A stretch of DNA of 28,782 nt from Treponema sp. (GTDB taxonomy: Bacteria; Spirochaetota; Spirochaetia; Treponematales; Treponemataceae). Under the pieces are notes generated by a model. The model made no database searches, had not been told where the DNA came from, and saw only the letters and a list, made by a program, of their open reading frames with translations. This document shows, piece by piece, positions 8,246-15,568 of this stretch (position 1 is the first letter of the stretch; each line of letters opens with the position of its first letter). The stretch covers positions 1-28,782 of the forward strand of contig JAEDIW010000035.1 in the NCBI GenBank assembly GCA_016296655.1, in the 5' to 3' direction. The translations under genes and the position numbers were made by a program.

Positions 8246-9044
8246 GCAGCAGTGCGCTTATGTATGGCAGTGAAAGTAAAAATGACGGAGGAAGTGATTT
8301 AAAGGCTTCAATGTTCTGAAGGTTATTTGCTCCGTACTGAGTAAGCGAAAAAGCAAGTACCGCACCAGCAATGGCTGCGGTATTTTTTTTTGCCAGGAAA
8401 ACTGCTGCAAGAGCTGTCCATCCGGTTCCACTTGAAATATTCGGAACAAACGATGAAAGTCTTATGCTCATAATGCAGCCTGCACAGGAACCTAAAGCTG
8501 CTGCTATAATCCATGCATAAAGCCGTATTTTAAATATATTTATACCTTTTGCATGAAGAACCTGTGGATCGCTGCCACAAATTCGTATGTAAAGGCCTGT
8601 TTTTGTATGTTTTAAAAGCAGGTATATACATAAAAAAACAAGGTATGCAAAAAAGTTTGTAATAAGTCGTGCTTTTTCTGGCATAAAAACAAAAGCTTGA
8701 TTTGTCAGAACTCCACGGGTTCCAAAAAAAATCGAAGAAAATGTTGTTGAAAGGGATGCGTAGATTAGATTCAGCGCAAGTGCTGCCAAAAATCTGTTTG
8801 CATTTAATTTTTCGATTAGAAGAGCCATGAGCGCTGTAAAACTTAAACCCGCAAAAATTGCCAGAAATATACCTAGCAAAAAAGATTTTGTCCATATTGT
8901 AAAGGCAAAGCAGAAAAATGCAGACAAAGTTATAAGTCCATCCAGAAATATTGCCATTGCTCCTGAATATTCGCTGACTAAGGCGCCTGTAGAAGCTAGC
9001 AGAAGTGGGGCAGCAGATGTAAGTGTACCGTATAAAAAATTCAT
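8199..9044 (-). CDS. ABC importer permease 2 (BMP-type)
   Basis: Inner-membrane permease of an importer for a nucleoside, riboflavin or simple sugar-like ligand (BPD_transp_2 family, YufQ/NupQ-like). 281 residues with about eight hydrophobic segments. The start chosen is ATG 9044 (MNFLYGTLTSAAPLLLASTGALVSEYSGAMAIF), which overlaps the stop of the preceding permease as ATGA; a 13-residue upstream extension is open but would lose this coupling. The segment around GALVSEYSGAMAIFLDG matches the family's conserved region just after the first helices (typically GE..GVVNIGLEG). It is the last gene of the four-gene operon, and its stop lies inside the second chemoreceptor gene on the other strand. 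By gene order it corresponds to RfuD or PnrE of T. pallidum. Confidence 0.85.
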   Translation of the reverse strand: MNFLYGTLTSAAPLLLASTGALVSEYSGAMAIFLDGLITLSAFFCFAFTIWTKSFLLGIFLAIFAGLSFTALMALLIEKLNANRFLAALALNLIYASLSTTFSSIFFGTRGVLTNQAFVFMPEKARLITNFFAYLVFLCIYLLLKHTKTGLYIRICGSDPQVLHAKGINIFKIRLYAWIIAAALGSCAGCIMSIRLSSFVPNISSGTGWTALAAVFLAKKNTAAIAGAVLAFSLTQYGANNLQNIEAFKSLPPSFLLSLPYISALLLILFFPQIQQRKLKL

Positions 9045-10048
9045 GTGCGTCGTTTCCTTGCAATATAGTTCACTGAAATGCATAAAAGAATAATTCCCTG
9101 AATAAGGGAACTGATGTCAAACTGGATGCTCTGCATGAGGGCTATTCTGTCTGCTGATGTGTAAAGCCATGAAAGAATCAGACTTGCAGGAATCAGCAGT
9201 AAAGGTTCGGATTGAGCAATGAGAGTACATGAAAGTGCATTCCAGCCCATGCCTGCATAAAATCCTGAATGGCATGTATGATATGTGCCCCAGACAGCAA
9301 GAGCACCTGCAAGTCCATGCATTGCACCAGAGATTGCAAGAGACATATATAAGGCCTTGTTTTCAGAATATCCGCAGTACCGTGCAAATTCTGGTGCTTT
9401 TCCCCAAATATCTAGTTTGCGGCCTGTTCTGGTTGAATGAAGAAAAAAATGAAAGCCAAGGCACAGAATCGGTGCAAAAAACAGGCTGACGTTTAATGGT
9501 GACGGCTTTAAAATTTGCAGAAGCCTCAAATTTTCTGGAACAAATTCTGTTGCCAGCAGGTTACCTGTCTGTGTTCTGAATTTTCCGGCGATAAGGGAAT
9601 CTATAAGCGGAATAAGTGCTGCAGAAATTAAAAAAGATGTGAGAAGTACATTTGCTTTTTTTATCTGGCGTAAAAATGCACAAATTATTGTTTGTAAGGC
9701 GCCTGTTGTAGCAGCTGCCATAAGTGAAACAGCAACTGAAGCAAAAGGTGGGAATTTTGAAGAAAATATCAGAGCCGCCACGAAGCCACCTGCATAAATC
9801 TGACCTTCTCCTCCAAGATTCAAATTTCCGCTTTTTAATGAAACTGAGTTTCCAAGACCTGCAATAATTAAAAGCACTGCTGAATTGAGAAATGTTCCAA
9901 AATAAAAGGCAGAAGAAAATGTTCCTGTAATAAAATCAACGGCAGCATTACTGGGGGATGGTGCAAAAAAAATAAGCATGCATAAAGAAATCACAATGCC
10001 AGTTCCTATGGAAAAGACTGCTGTTTTTAAGGATTGCTTGTCTGTCAT
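9041..10048 (-). CDS. ABC importer permease 1 (BMP-type)
   Basis: First permease of the importer, 335 residues, with about eight to nine membrane segments. The start is ATG 10048 (MTDKQSLKTAVFSIGTG), overlapping the ATPase stop as ATGA; the open frame continues 40 residues upstream into the ATPase gene but that part (Cys-, Arg- and Phe-rich) is the shadow of the ATPase. The conserved family motif around SVSLKSGNLNLGGEGQIYAGGF is clear: NLGGEGQ is the hallmark of this permease family. Like YufP/NupP it is the longer of the two permeases and carries an extra N-terminal region. Both junctions are ATGA overlaps, so translation of ATPase, permease 1 and permease 2 is probably coupled. Confidence 0.87.
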   Translation of the reverse strand: MTDKQSLKTAVFSIGTGIVISLCMLIFFAPSPSNAAVDFITGTFSSAFYFGTFLNSAVLLIIAGLGNSVSLKSGNLNLGGEGQIYAGGFVAALIFSSKFPPFASVAVSLMAAATTGALQTIICAFLRQIKKANVLLTSFLISAALIPLIDSLIAGKFRTQTGNLLATEFVPENLRLLQILKPSPLNVSLFFAPILCLGFHFFLHSTRTGRKLDIWGKAPEFARYCGYSENKALYMSLAISGAMHGLAGALAVWGTYHTCHSGFYAGMGWNALSCTLIAQSEPLLLIPASLILSWLYTSADRIALMQSIQFDISSLIQGIILLCISVNYIARKRRT

Positions 10049-11529
10049 TCTGAAAGTTCTCCGTCCGAAAGCGAATAAATTTTTTTGCAGATTTCTGATG
10101 GAAAATCTACAGTGGAAAGAACGATTACAGTTTTTCCCGATTGTGCAAAATCTGCAAGTCTCTTGCATAAATTGTTTTGGGCAATGGAGTCAAGTCCTTG
10201 CATCGGTTCGCATAAAATCAAAAATTGCGGATTCTGTTCAAGTTCTCTTGCTAGAATCAGTCGCTGTAACATTCCCCCTGAAAGAGAGGATGCTTTTTCT
10301 TCTGTTTTTATGGCAACCTGTGCCTTTTTTATGATTTTTTCGGCATAGGCCTTTGTGTCTTTTCCAGTGTAATAGACGGTCAGCAGCTGTTCGATTGTAA
10401 GGGTCGGATTTGATGAGCGGAAGGTTCTGTCTGATGGAATTATTGCCGTTATGTTGCTGTTTTTTCCACGCAGCATGGCTGGATTCAGGCGTTTTTTTGC
10501 AAGATTCAATGAAAAAGCTGTTTTTTGAAAAATTCCACAGTTAGAAGAAAGAGTAACTGTTCCCCGACAGGGAGTTTCTTCCATGCCAGTTATCAAATTT
10601 TCCAATGTTTCAAGTCCGCTTTCCAGATGCCCCCGGATTAATGTGATTTCTCCAGATTTTGCTGAAAATGAAATGTTGAAAAGCGGCGGACGGTTAACTG
10701 GCAAAACTGTAACATTTTTAAAAGCAATGAAGCTTTCTGCAGATGCAGTATTTTTTTTCAGAAGGTTCGGTTCTGATGACGTATGAAGCTCTGCCAGAAT
10801 TTTGTTTTTATTTTCATTCCATTTTGCTTCAAAATCAAAATATCCGGGACTTCCTTCATGGAATTTGGATGTATCTTCATATCTTGCAATGATTTTACCT
10901 TTTGAAAGGGCAGTTACGGTATCTGTATAATTTTTGGCTTCTGCCATGCTGTGTGTAATTACAATGACGGTATTTCCTTGTTCTGCAAATAAATGAAGGT
11001 TTGAGTAAAGTTGTTTGCGCTGCTCTGTATCTAGAAAAACTGACGGTTCATCAAGAATAAGAACTTTTGGATTTTTTGATAAGGCGCACAGAAGTGCTGT
11101 ATAAAAGCGCATGTCACCGCTCTGGTCTTTTACATATAAATCCATGTTCATTAGGGGTGCCCATTGCTTTGCAAGTATTTTTACTCTTGGCTCTAAAAAA
11201 TGTCTGGAAGTTTTTGTATTTTCAGATCCCAGAAATATATTTTCCTTTACCGTGATTGAATTTGCAAGGAGAGGGCATTGATGAACAAGAACAATGCCTT
11301 TTTCAACTGCATCACGCGGATTTTTGAAAAAAACTTCTTTTCCGTCAATTAAAATCCTGCCTTTTGCAGGACTTCTGTCTCCGCACAAAATTGCTGCAAG
11401 TGAAGACTTTCCTGCTCCATTTTCACCAATCAGGCTGTGAATTTTTCCTTCGCAGAAATTTATATTTATGTTGTCTAGCGCAATTTTTTGGGAAAAAATC
11501 TGACTGATGTTTTTAAGTTCAAGATTCAT
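10045..11529 (-). CDS. Double ABC ATPase of BMP-type importer
   Basis: A 494-residue protein with two fused ATP-binding cassettes, as in RbsA, MglA and NupO, driving import through the two permeases. First half: canonical Walker A GENGAGKS at 35-42 and Walker B LILDEP at 157-162, but the signature LSGGQ is degenerate (DQSGDMR, about 135-141). Second half: Walker A is degenerate (IRGHLESGLETL) while the signature LSGG at 416-419 is intact, and Walker B reads LILCEP at 437-442. Because one site is built from Walker A of one half and the signature of the other, this leaves one composite site intact and the other defective, known in this subfamily. It lies 52 bp downstream of the binding-protein gene and overlaps permease 1 by ATGA. 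Confidence 0.92.
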   Translation of the reverse strand: MNLELKNISQIFSQKIALDNININFCEGKIHSLIGENGAGKSSLAAILCGDRSPAKGRILIDGKEVFFKNPRDAVEKGIVLVHQCPLLANSITVKENIFLGSENTKTSRHFLEPRVKILAKQWAPLMNMDLYVKDQSGDMRFYTALLCALSKNPKVLILDEPSVFLDTEQRKQLYSNLHLFAEQGNTVIVITHSMAEAKNYTDTVTALSKGKIIARYEDTSKFHEGSPGYFDFEAKWNENKNKILAELHTSSEPNLLKKNTASAESFIAFKNVTVLPVNRPPLFNISFSAKSGEITLIRGHLESGLETLENLITGMEETPCRGTVTLSSNCGIFQKTAFSLNLAKKRLNPAMLRGKNSNITAIIPSDRTFRSSNPTLTIEQLLTVYYTGKDTKAYAEKIIKKAQVAIKTEEKASSLSGGMLQRLILARELEQNPQFLILCEPMQGLDSIAQNNLCKRLADFAQSGKTVIVLSTVDFPSEICKKIYSLSDGELSE

Positions 11530-11581
11530 TTTTACTATAGGCTTTATTCAGTGTTTCCTTAGTTCTCTGTATCTGCTGTTT

Positions 11582-12583
11582 TTACAGTTTGAGAGAACCG
11601 TCCTTTATGGAAGCCAGTATATCTGCCATTTTTTCACGGATTTCCTGAGGAACGACTTGAATGTAAAGTGGATCATCTTGAACAAATTCAATGTATCCCT
11701 CCTTTATGCCGACGGTTTTTGCAACTCCCCATTCTGTTTTTCCAAGTAGAAATTCTGATGTAACTTCTTTTGCCATTTTCTGCTGATGCATTACAGTGCT
11801 TGAAATTATGATGCCGGGAGCCTTGCTGAATCCGTTGCTGTCAAACCAGGTAATGAAAAATCCTTTTTCTTTTGCTGCTGAAATAACTCCCTGAGAAGCT
11901 CCTCCGCAAATCGGAAGAATTACATCGCATCCTGCATTATTCATTGCAGATGCAAGTTCAGCACCTTTTGAAGCATCATACCAGTTTCCTACAATTCTGA
12001 AATCAACCGTAGTTCCAGAAATTACATCTTGTGCTCCTTTTTGAAAACCTGGCAAAATTATGTTGTTCATGACAGGATATTCCTGTGCGGCAAGCAGACC
12101 AATCTTGTGTTTTTTTGACATGAGAGCTGCAATTGCTCCTGTAAGGTAGGACTGCTCTGTCTGATTGTATTGGACAGTTGCTATGCTGTCATTTCCCTGG
12201 GCAAATGCATCAAGCAGGATGAATTTCTGAGATGGAAACTGCTTTGTAAGGGGAATGACTAAATCTGGCAATGAAGGATTTGAAGAAATGATTACGTCAA
12301 AAGTGCCTGCTGCTGCGAGCGAAGTAATTTTATTTCCCCATTCGGCCTGATTTGTGCCTGCTTCAAGAATTGTAAGTTTTACTTTTTCTGTACCTGCATT
12401 ATATTCTTCTACAGCTTCTTTAACTCCGTCTGCAAGCATTTGATAAACAGGGCTGTCTGCCAAAATTCCTGGTGCAAAAACAGCAATTGAAGTCAGGCTG
12501 TTCTTTTTTTCAGCGCAGGAAACCAAAAATAATGTAAAAATAAGGGCAAGTGCCATGTGGCAAAAATTCTTTGTAATATTCAT
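11582..12583 (-). CDS. BMP-family binding lipoprotein (RfuA/PnrA-type)
   Basis: Substrate-binding lipoprotein of the importer, 333 residues. The signal peptide ends in a lipobox LVSC at about 20-23, so the mature protein is lipid-anchored facing the periplasm. The fold pattern is that of the Bmp/Med family: SIAVFAPGILADSPVYQMLADG at the first strand, FDVIISSNPSL, and YNQTEQSYLTGAIAALM..KIGLLAAQE. In T. pallidum two such systems exist: PnrA for purine nucleosides and RfuA for riboflavin. Gene order here (lipoprotein, ATPase, two permeases, no extra gene) fits the rfuABCD layout slightly better, but the ligand cannot be fixed from sequence alone. ATG 12583 has no ribosome binding site and starts about 2 nt after the predicted transcription start. 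Confidence 0.88.
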   Translation of the reverse strand: MNITKNFCHMALALIFTLFLVSCAEKKNSLTSIAVFAPGILADSPVYQMLADGVKEAVEEYNAGTEKVKLTILEAGTNQAEWGNKITSLAAAGTFDVIISSNPSLPDLVIPLTKQFPSQKFILLDAFAQGNDSIATVQYNQTEQSYLTGAIAALMSKKHKIGLLAAQEYPVMNNIILPGFQKGAQDVISGTTVDFRIVGNWYDASKGAELASAMNNAGCDVILPICGGASQGVISAAKEKGFFITWFDSNGFSKAPGIIISSTVMHQQKMAKEVTSEFLLGKTEWGVAKTVGIKEGYIEFVQDDPLYIQVVPQEIREKMADILASIKDGSLKL

Positions 12584-12591
12584 ATATTAAA

Positions 12592-12620
12592 AATATAGTT
12601 TTATATCAAATGAATGTCAA
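12592..12620 (-). promoter_or_regulatory. Consensus promoter of the BMP importer operon
   Basis: On the minus strand, TTGACA (12620-12615), a 17-nt spacer, then TATATT (12597-12592): a perfect -35, ideal spacing and a 5/6 -10. The start codon follows 8 nt after the -10, so the transcript would begin around 12585 with about 2 nt of leader. No FMN riboswitch or other leader fits in this space. Confidence 0.75.
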
Positions 12621-12630
12621 ATATTCATGA

Positions 12631-12710
12631 TACCTTTGTCGTGGCAATATTAGGAATCCTACGAACCCGTCCCAAGAATTGTAGCCGATGCAGATGAATC
12701 CAGAGAAAAA
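12631..12710. other. GC-richer block between divergent promoters
   Basis: Roughly 50 percent GC in a very AT-rich divergent intergenic region (12584-12764). It contains the 11-bp palindrome TAGGAATCCTA (about 12650-12660). It is upstream of both predicted promoters, so it is not a leader. It could be a regulator site or an unannotated small RNA; nothing was recognised. Confidence 0.25.
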
Positions 12711-12752
12711 TGAAAAAGAAACTTATTACTGGAAATTTTTGCTTTTTTTTTG

Positions 12753-12758
12753 TATGAT
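12753..12758 (+). promoter_or_regulatory. Candidate -10 of ttcA-like gene
   Basis: TATGAT at 12753-12758 lies exactly 6 nt before the ATG at 12765, so transcription would begin at the start codon. No convincing -35 is seen at 16-18 bp, so this is weaker than the other leaderless candidates in the window. Confidence 0.35.
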
Positions 12759-12764
12759 TTTTTT

Positions 12765-13472
12765 ATGCCTCAGCCGTTGATTTTCCGCATGATAGACAAA
12801 GCTGTTTATGATTATAACATGATTGAAAAAAATGACCGCATCCTTGTGGGTGCGTCGGGCGGTAAAGATTCCACTGCATTAATAGAATATTTTGCTAATC
12901 GAGCAAAGCGTCCTGACTGTGATTTTGAGTTCAAAGCCCTGCATGTTTCGACTGAGATTACAAAACCTCTGGACAGCGAACTTGAACGGCTTTTTGCTTC
13001 ATGGGGTGTAAAACCTGAAGAAAAATATGTTGATGTGCTTGGCCGAATAAAAGAAGGACACAAAATGAACTGCTGGTGGTGTTCTACTCAAAGGCGGACA
13101 GAACTTTTGAATTATGCCATTGAAAATGGCTTTAATAAGATTGCGCTGGGGCATCATCTTGACGACATTCTTGAAACTTTGTTAATGAATGCTGTTGAAC
13201 ATGGAAATCTTGCAACGATGCCGCCCAGACTGAAATATAAAAAATTTCCTGTTTCCATAATTCGTCCGCTGTGCTACGTGCCGGTTGCAAGAATAAAAGA
13301 ACATGCTGAAAATTCAGGTTATGCAAGTGTTACATGCACCTGCACTTATCAGGCAAATTCCGGACGTAAGGATGCCCGCAAAAAACTTGATGTTTTGACC
13401 GACGGCATTGATGAAAAAAAACAAAGATTTTTTCAGGCATTGAGAAACATTCAGACAGAATATCTTCCATAA
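12765..13472 (+). CDS. ttcA: TtcA-like tRNA 2-thiocytidine synthetase
   Basis: PP-loop ATPase that adenylates and thiolates a tRNA base, probably C32. 235 residues. Seen: the PP-loop SGGKDS at 31-36; a CWWC pair (C103, C106) and a third Cys cluster CTC (C191, C193), matching the three Cys of TtcA that hold an iron-sulfur cluster; and the GHHLDDILETLLMN motif at about 129-142 typical of TtcA and TilS relatives. The order CxxC, GHHxDD, C places it in the TtcA group rather than TilS. It is shorter than E. coli TtcA (about 311). The frame is open from a TTG at 12750, but ATG 12765 is preferred; neither has a ribosome site. Convergent with the SDR gene. Confidence 0.85.
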   Translation: MPQPLIFRMIDKAVYDYNMIEKNDRILVGASGGKDSTALIEYFANRAKRPDCDFEFKALHVSTEITKPLDSELERLFASWGVKPEEKYVDVLGRIKEGHKMNCWWCSTQRRTELLNYAIENGFNKIALGHHLDDILETLLMNAVEHGNLATMPPRLKYKKFPVSIIRPLCYVPVARIKEHAENSGYASVTCTCTYQANSGRKDARKKLDVLTDGIDEKKQRFFQALRNIQTEYLP

Positions 13473-13507
13473 GTTGCTGAAGTTCAATAAATGTATGTCA
13501 AAAGGCA

Positions 13508-13534
13508 GGAAGTGCGGATTTAATCGGCACTTCC
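13508..13534. terminator. Hairpin between convergent ttcA and SDR genes
   Basis: GGAAGTGC (13508-13515) pairs with GCACTTCC (13527-13534), with GATT/AATC inside the loop extending the stem. The U-rich run is short on the minus strand (CCTTTTG) and absent on the plus strand, so it may serve mainly as the terminator of the SDR gene. Confidence 0.5.
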
Positions 13535-13545
13535 CAAAAAGTATG

Positions 13546-14376
13546 CTAAAATGGGTTTGCAGGGCGTTTATGAAACTTGTAAGTTACTGATGCACCAAAA
13601 TATCTGCTTACAAAATGGCTTATAAATGCAGAAAACTTCCATTTTATTGCCATTATTGCAATATGCCGGCCCTGTGCGGATTTTTTCAGGCAGTGTGCTA
13701 CAACTTTTTCCGCAGATTTTCCATGCAAAACTTCTTTTCTTGCACCGTTTGAAGCAACATCTGCAAATTCTGTGCTTACAGAACCTGGGCAAAGCGCACA
13801 TACTTTTATGCCACGCTCCTTTAACTCTGCGGCAAGTGCAATTGTAAAGCTCAGAACATAGGCCTTTGTAGCTCCGTAAACTGCAAAATTTCCAAGAGGC
13901 ATAAAGGCAGCAAGGCTTGCAACATTTATCAGCGTGGAATTTTTCTTCATGTACGGCAGTGCATATCCGCAGATTCCTGTCAAGGCGGTACAGTTTAAGT
14001 CAATCATTTCGAGCTGTCGTTCAATTTTTGTATTTTCAAAAGTTCCGTAGGTTCCAAAGCCAGCATTGTTTATCAAGGTTTGAATTGAAATTTCATTTTT
14101 TGCGTTTTCCTGCTCAAGTAGCTTGGCAAAATGAGCTGCACCTTCTTTTCCGCTTATGTCGGCTGCAAAGATTTTTATGGCAGTTTTTTGATTTTTTTCC
14201 TGAGAGGCATTTGTACCTGTCAATTCTGCGGCAAGTTCTTCCAGTTTTTCTTTTCTTCTGGCGATGAGCCAGAGTTCGTCTGACATGCAGCATGGAAAAA
14301 TCTGTCTTGCAAATTCCCTGCCCATGCCGGAACTTGCCCCTGTTATTATTGTAAGTGTTTTCATTTTTATACTCAT
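13546..14376 (-). CDS. Short-chain dehydrogenase/reductase
   Basis: Classical SDR, 276 residues, NAD(P)H-dependent cytoplasmic oxidoreductase of unknown substrate. Seen: the cofactor-binding TGASSGMG at 12-19; NNAG at 103-106; the catalytic triad S154, Y167 and K171 (YGATK); and PGSVSTEF after it, typical of the family's DltE/YqjQ-like 'uncharacterised oxidoreductase' group. Arg40 and Arg41 after the second strand (LIARRKEKL) suggest a preference for NADPH. The start ATG 14376 has no Shine-Dalgarno, but lies exactly where transcription should begin (see the promoter at 14383-14411); ATG 14364 is a possible alternative. It is transcribed away from tatT and toward ttcA. The C-terminal end is basic. 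Confidence 0.9.
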   Translation of the reverse strand: MSIKMKTLTIITGASSGMGREFARQIFPCCMSDELWLIARRKEKLEELAAELTGTNASQEKNQKTAIKIFAADISGKEGAAHFAKLLEQENAKNEISIQTLINNAGFGTYGTFENTKIERQLEMIDLNCTALTGICGYALPYMKKNSTLINVASLAAFMPLGNFAVYGATKAYVLSFTIALAAELKERGIKVCALCPGSVSTEFADVASNGARKEVLHGKSAEKVVAHCLKKSAQGRHIAIMAIKWKFSAFISHFVSRYFGASVTYKFHKRPANPF

Positions 14377-14382
14377 ACTGAT

Positions 14383-14411
14383 ACTATATTAAATCTTTTT
14401 CAGGATTGCAA
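14383..14411 (-). promoter_or_regulatory. Promoter of SDR gene, start codon at +1
   Basis: On the minus strand, TTGCAA (14411-14406), a 17-nt spacer, then TATAGT (14388-14383), then 6 nt and the ATG. The predicted transcription start is the A of the start codon. Confidence 0.6.
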
Positions 14412-14484
14412 ATATAGGATTTTTTCATTTTATCTGCGACTTCTTGTCTGCATTTCTGAATGTCTGACAGAAAATTTGTAAATA

Positions 14485-14513
14485 TTGAGCTTTTTGTTTA
14501 CATACCTTATAAT
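14485..14513 (+). promoter_or_regulatory. Promoter of tatT, start codon at +1
   Basis: TTGAGC (14485-14490), a 17-nt spacer, a perfect TATAAT (14508-14513), then 6 nt and ATG 14520. The predicted transcription start is the A of the start codon. Confidence 0.7.
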
Positions 14514-14519
14514 TGATTT

Positions 14520-15503
14520 ATGCAAAAAAATGTTTTTTCTTTGACTGTTTTTTTATGTTCTGCTTGTTTTTTTCTGACATCCTGTTCTTCAATTCAGAAA
14601 ATGGGGACGAATGCTGTTTCTGACATGCTTTCCGGCTATGATAAAAAAGGGCGTTTTATTGAAAAAAAAGCCGGTGCTCCAGATCCTATGGAAGCTGTGA
14701 TGAATGAGTCTGACACGGTTCTTATAGGTGATTTTCTACCTGTTACGCTTAAAATGTATGAAATTCTTCAGGCTGTAAATCCAGAACATCAGGGACTGTC
14801 TGTAATGTGCGGTCAGCTCAATGTAATGTATGCAAATGCCTTTGTTCAGTCGCCTGCTGATGAAATTCCTATTGAATATTATGATAAGCAGAAATCTGAA
14901 TATGATCGTGCAAAAATGCATTATTTAAAGGGAAGCCGCTATATTTTTTCAGTTCTTGACAAAAAATATCCTGGTTTTTCGGAGAATGTTTTTTCAGCTG
15001 ATGAAAATTTGATTCAAAAGTCTGTTTCTCAGTTGAAGAAGTCTGATGTAAATGCACTTTACTGGGCGATTGCCGGCCGTTTGGGTGCCTTTTCGCTTGA
15101 TCCGCTTAATGCAGAACTGGTTACGTCGCTGCAAGGCTGTGTTGCGGTTTTGGAAAGAGCTGCAGAACTGGACAGGGAATATTCCGATGGCGCAATCTGG
15201 ACTTTGCTTTTTACTTTTTATGTTTCTGCTCCTGCGGATTTCTGCGGAAATATGGCACGTGGACTTGAATGCTATGAAATTGCACAGCAAATTTCAGGTG
15301 GCAAGCAGGCCGGAAATTATGTTGCCTATGCCGAAAATTACTGCATTGCCCAAAATGATGAAAAGGGGTTTGTGGAAGCACTGGAAAAAGCATTGGCAAT
15401 AAATCCTGATGATGATGAAAAAACTAAGCTGATGACTGTAATTTATCAGAATAGGGCTAGACGTTTGTTGTCCTGCAAAAGTGATTATTTTCTTGAATGG
15501 TAA
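14520..15503 (+). CDS. tatT: TRAP-associated TPR lipoprotein TatT
   Basis: Lipoprotein of 327 residues that in T. pallidum (Tp0956) forms a trimer of TPR-like helical subunits and partners the TRAP binding protein TatP. The signal peptide ends in LTSC (about 19-22), the lipidation site. The mature part is all-helical: a conserved Met-rich segment (DTVLIGDFLPVTLKMYEILQAVNP), Tyr- and Ala-rich helices such as YDRAKMHYLKGSRYIFSVLDKKYPGF, and a C-terminal helix pair with INPDDDEKTKLMTVIYQNRARRLL. Identification rests on these patterns and on the following tatP and tatQM genes. The gene lacks a ribosome binding site. It is separated from tatP by 451 bp of hairpin repeats, unlike the compact arrangement expected for one operon. 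Confidence 0.85.
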   Translation: MQKNVFSLTVFLCSACFFLTSCSSIQKMGTNAVSDMLSGYDKKGRFIEKKAGAPDPMEAVMNESDTVLIGDFLPVTLKMYEILQAVNPEHQGLSVMCGQLNVMYANAFVQSPADEIPIEYYDKQKSEYDRAKMHYLKGSRYIFSVLDKKYPGFSENVFSADENLIQKSVSQLKKSDVNALYWAIAGRLGAFSLDPLNAELVTSLQGCVAVLERAAELDREYSDGAIWTLLFTFYVSAPADFCGNMARGLECYEIAQQISGGKQAGNYVAYAENYCIAQNDEKGFVEALEKALAINPDDDEKTKLMTVIYQNRARRLLSCKSDYFLEW

Positions 15504-15568
15504 TTTTGATGCAGTAACGCATACGATTGACATGTGTTTTCTTATAGAAGTTGTTTTACTATGACACA

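Noticed and set aside
8530..9063. Antisense reading frame inside the permease gene
   Set aside because: Cys-, Phe- and Ser-rich translation with no family features; the frame in use is the permease.
12645..12690. tRNA-like T-arm (GGGTTCG) on the minus strand
   Set aside because: No acceptor, D or anticodon arms fit around it, and the pairing needed for the T-stem is poor.
12584..12764. FMN riboswitch for a riboflavin-type importer
   Set aside because: No match to the conserved FMN core was seen on either strand, and the predicted transcript begins about 2 nt before the start codon, leaving no room.
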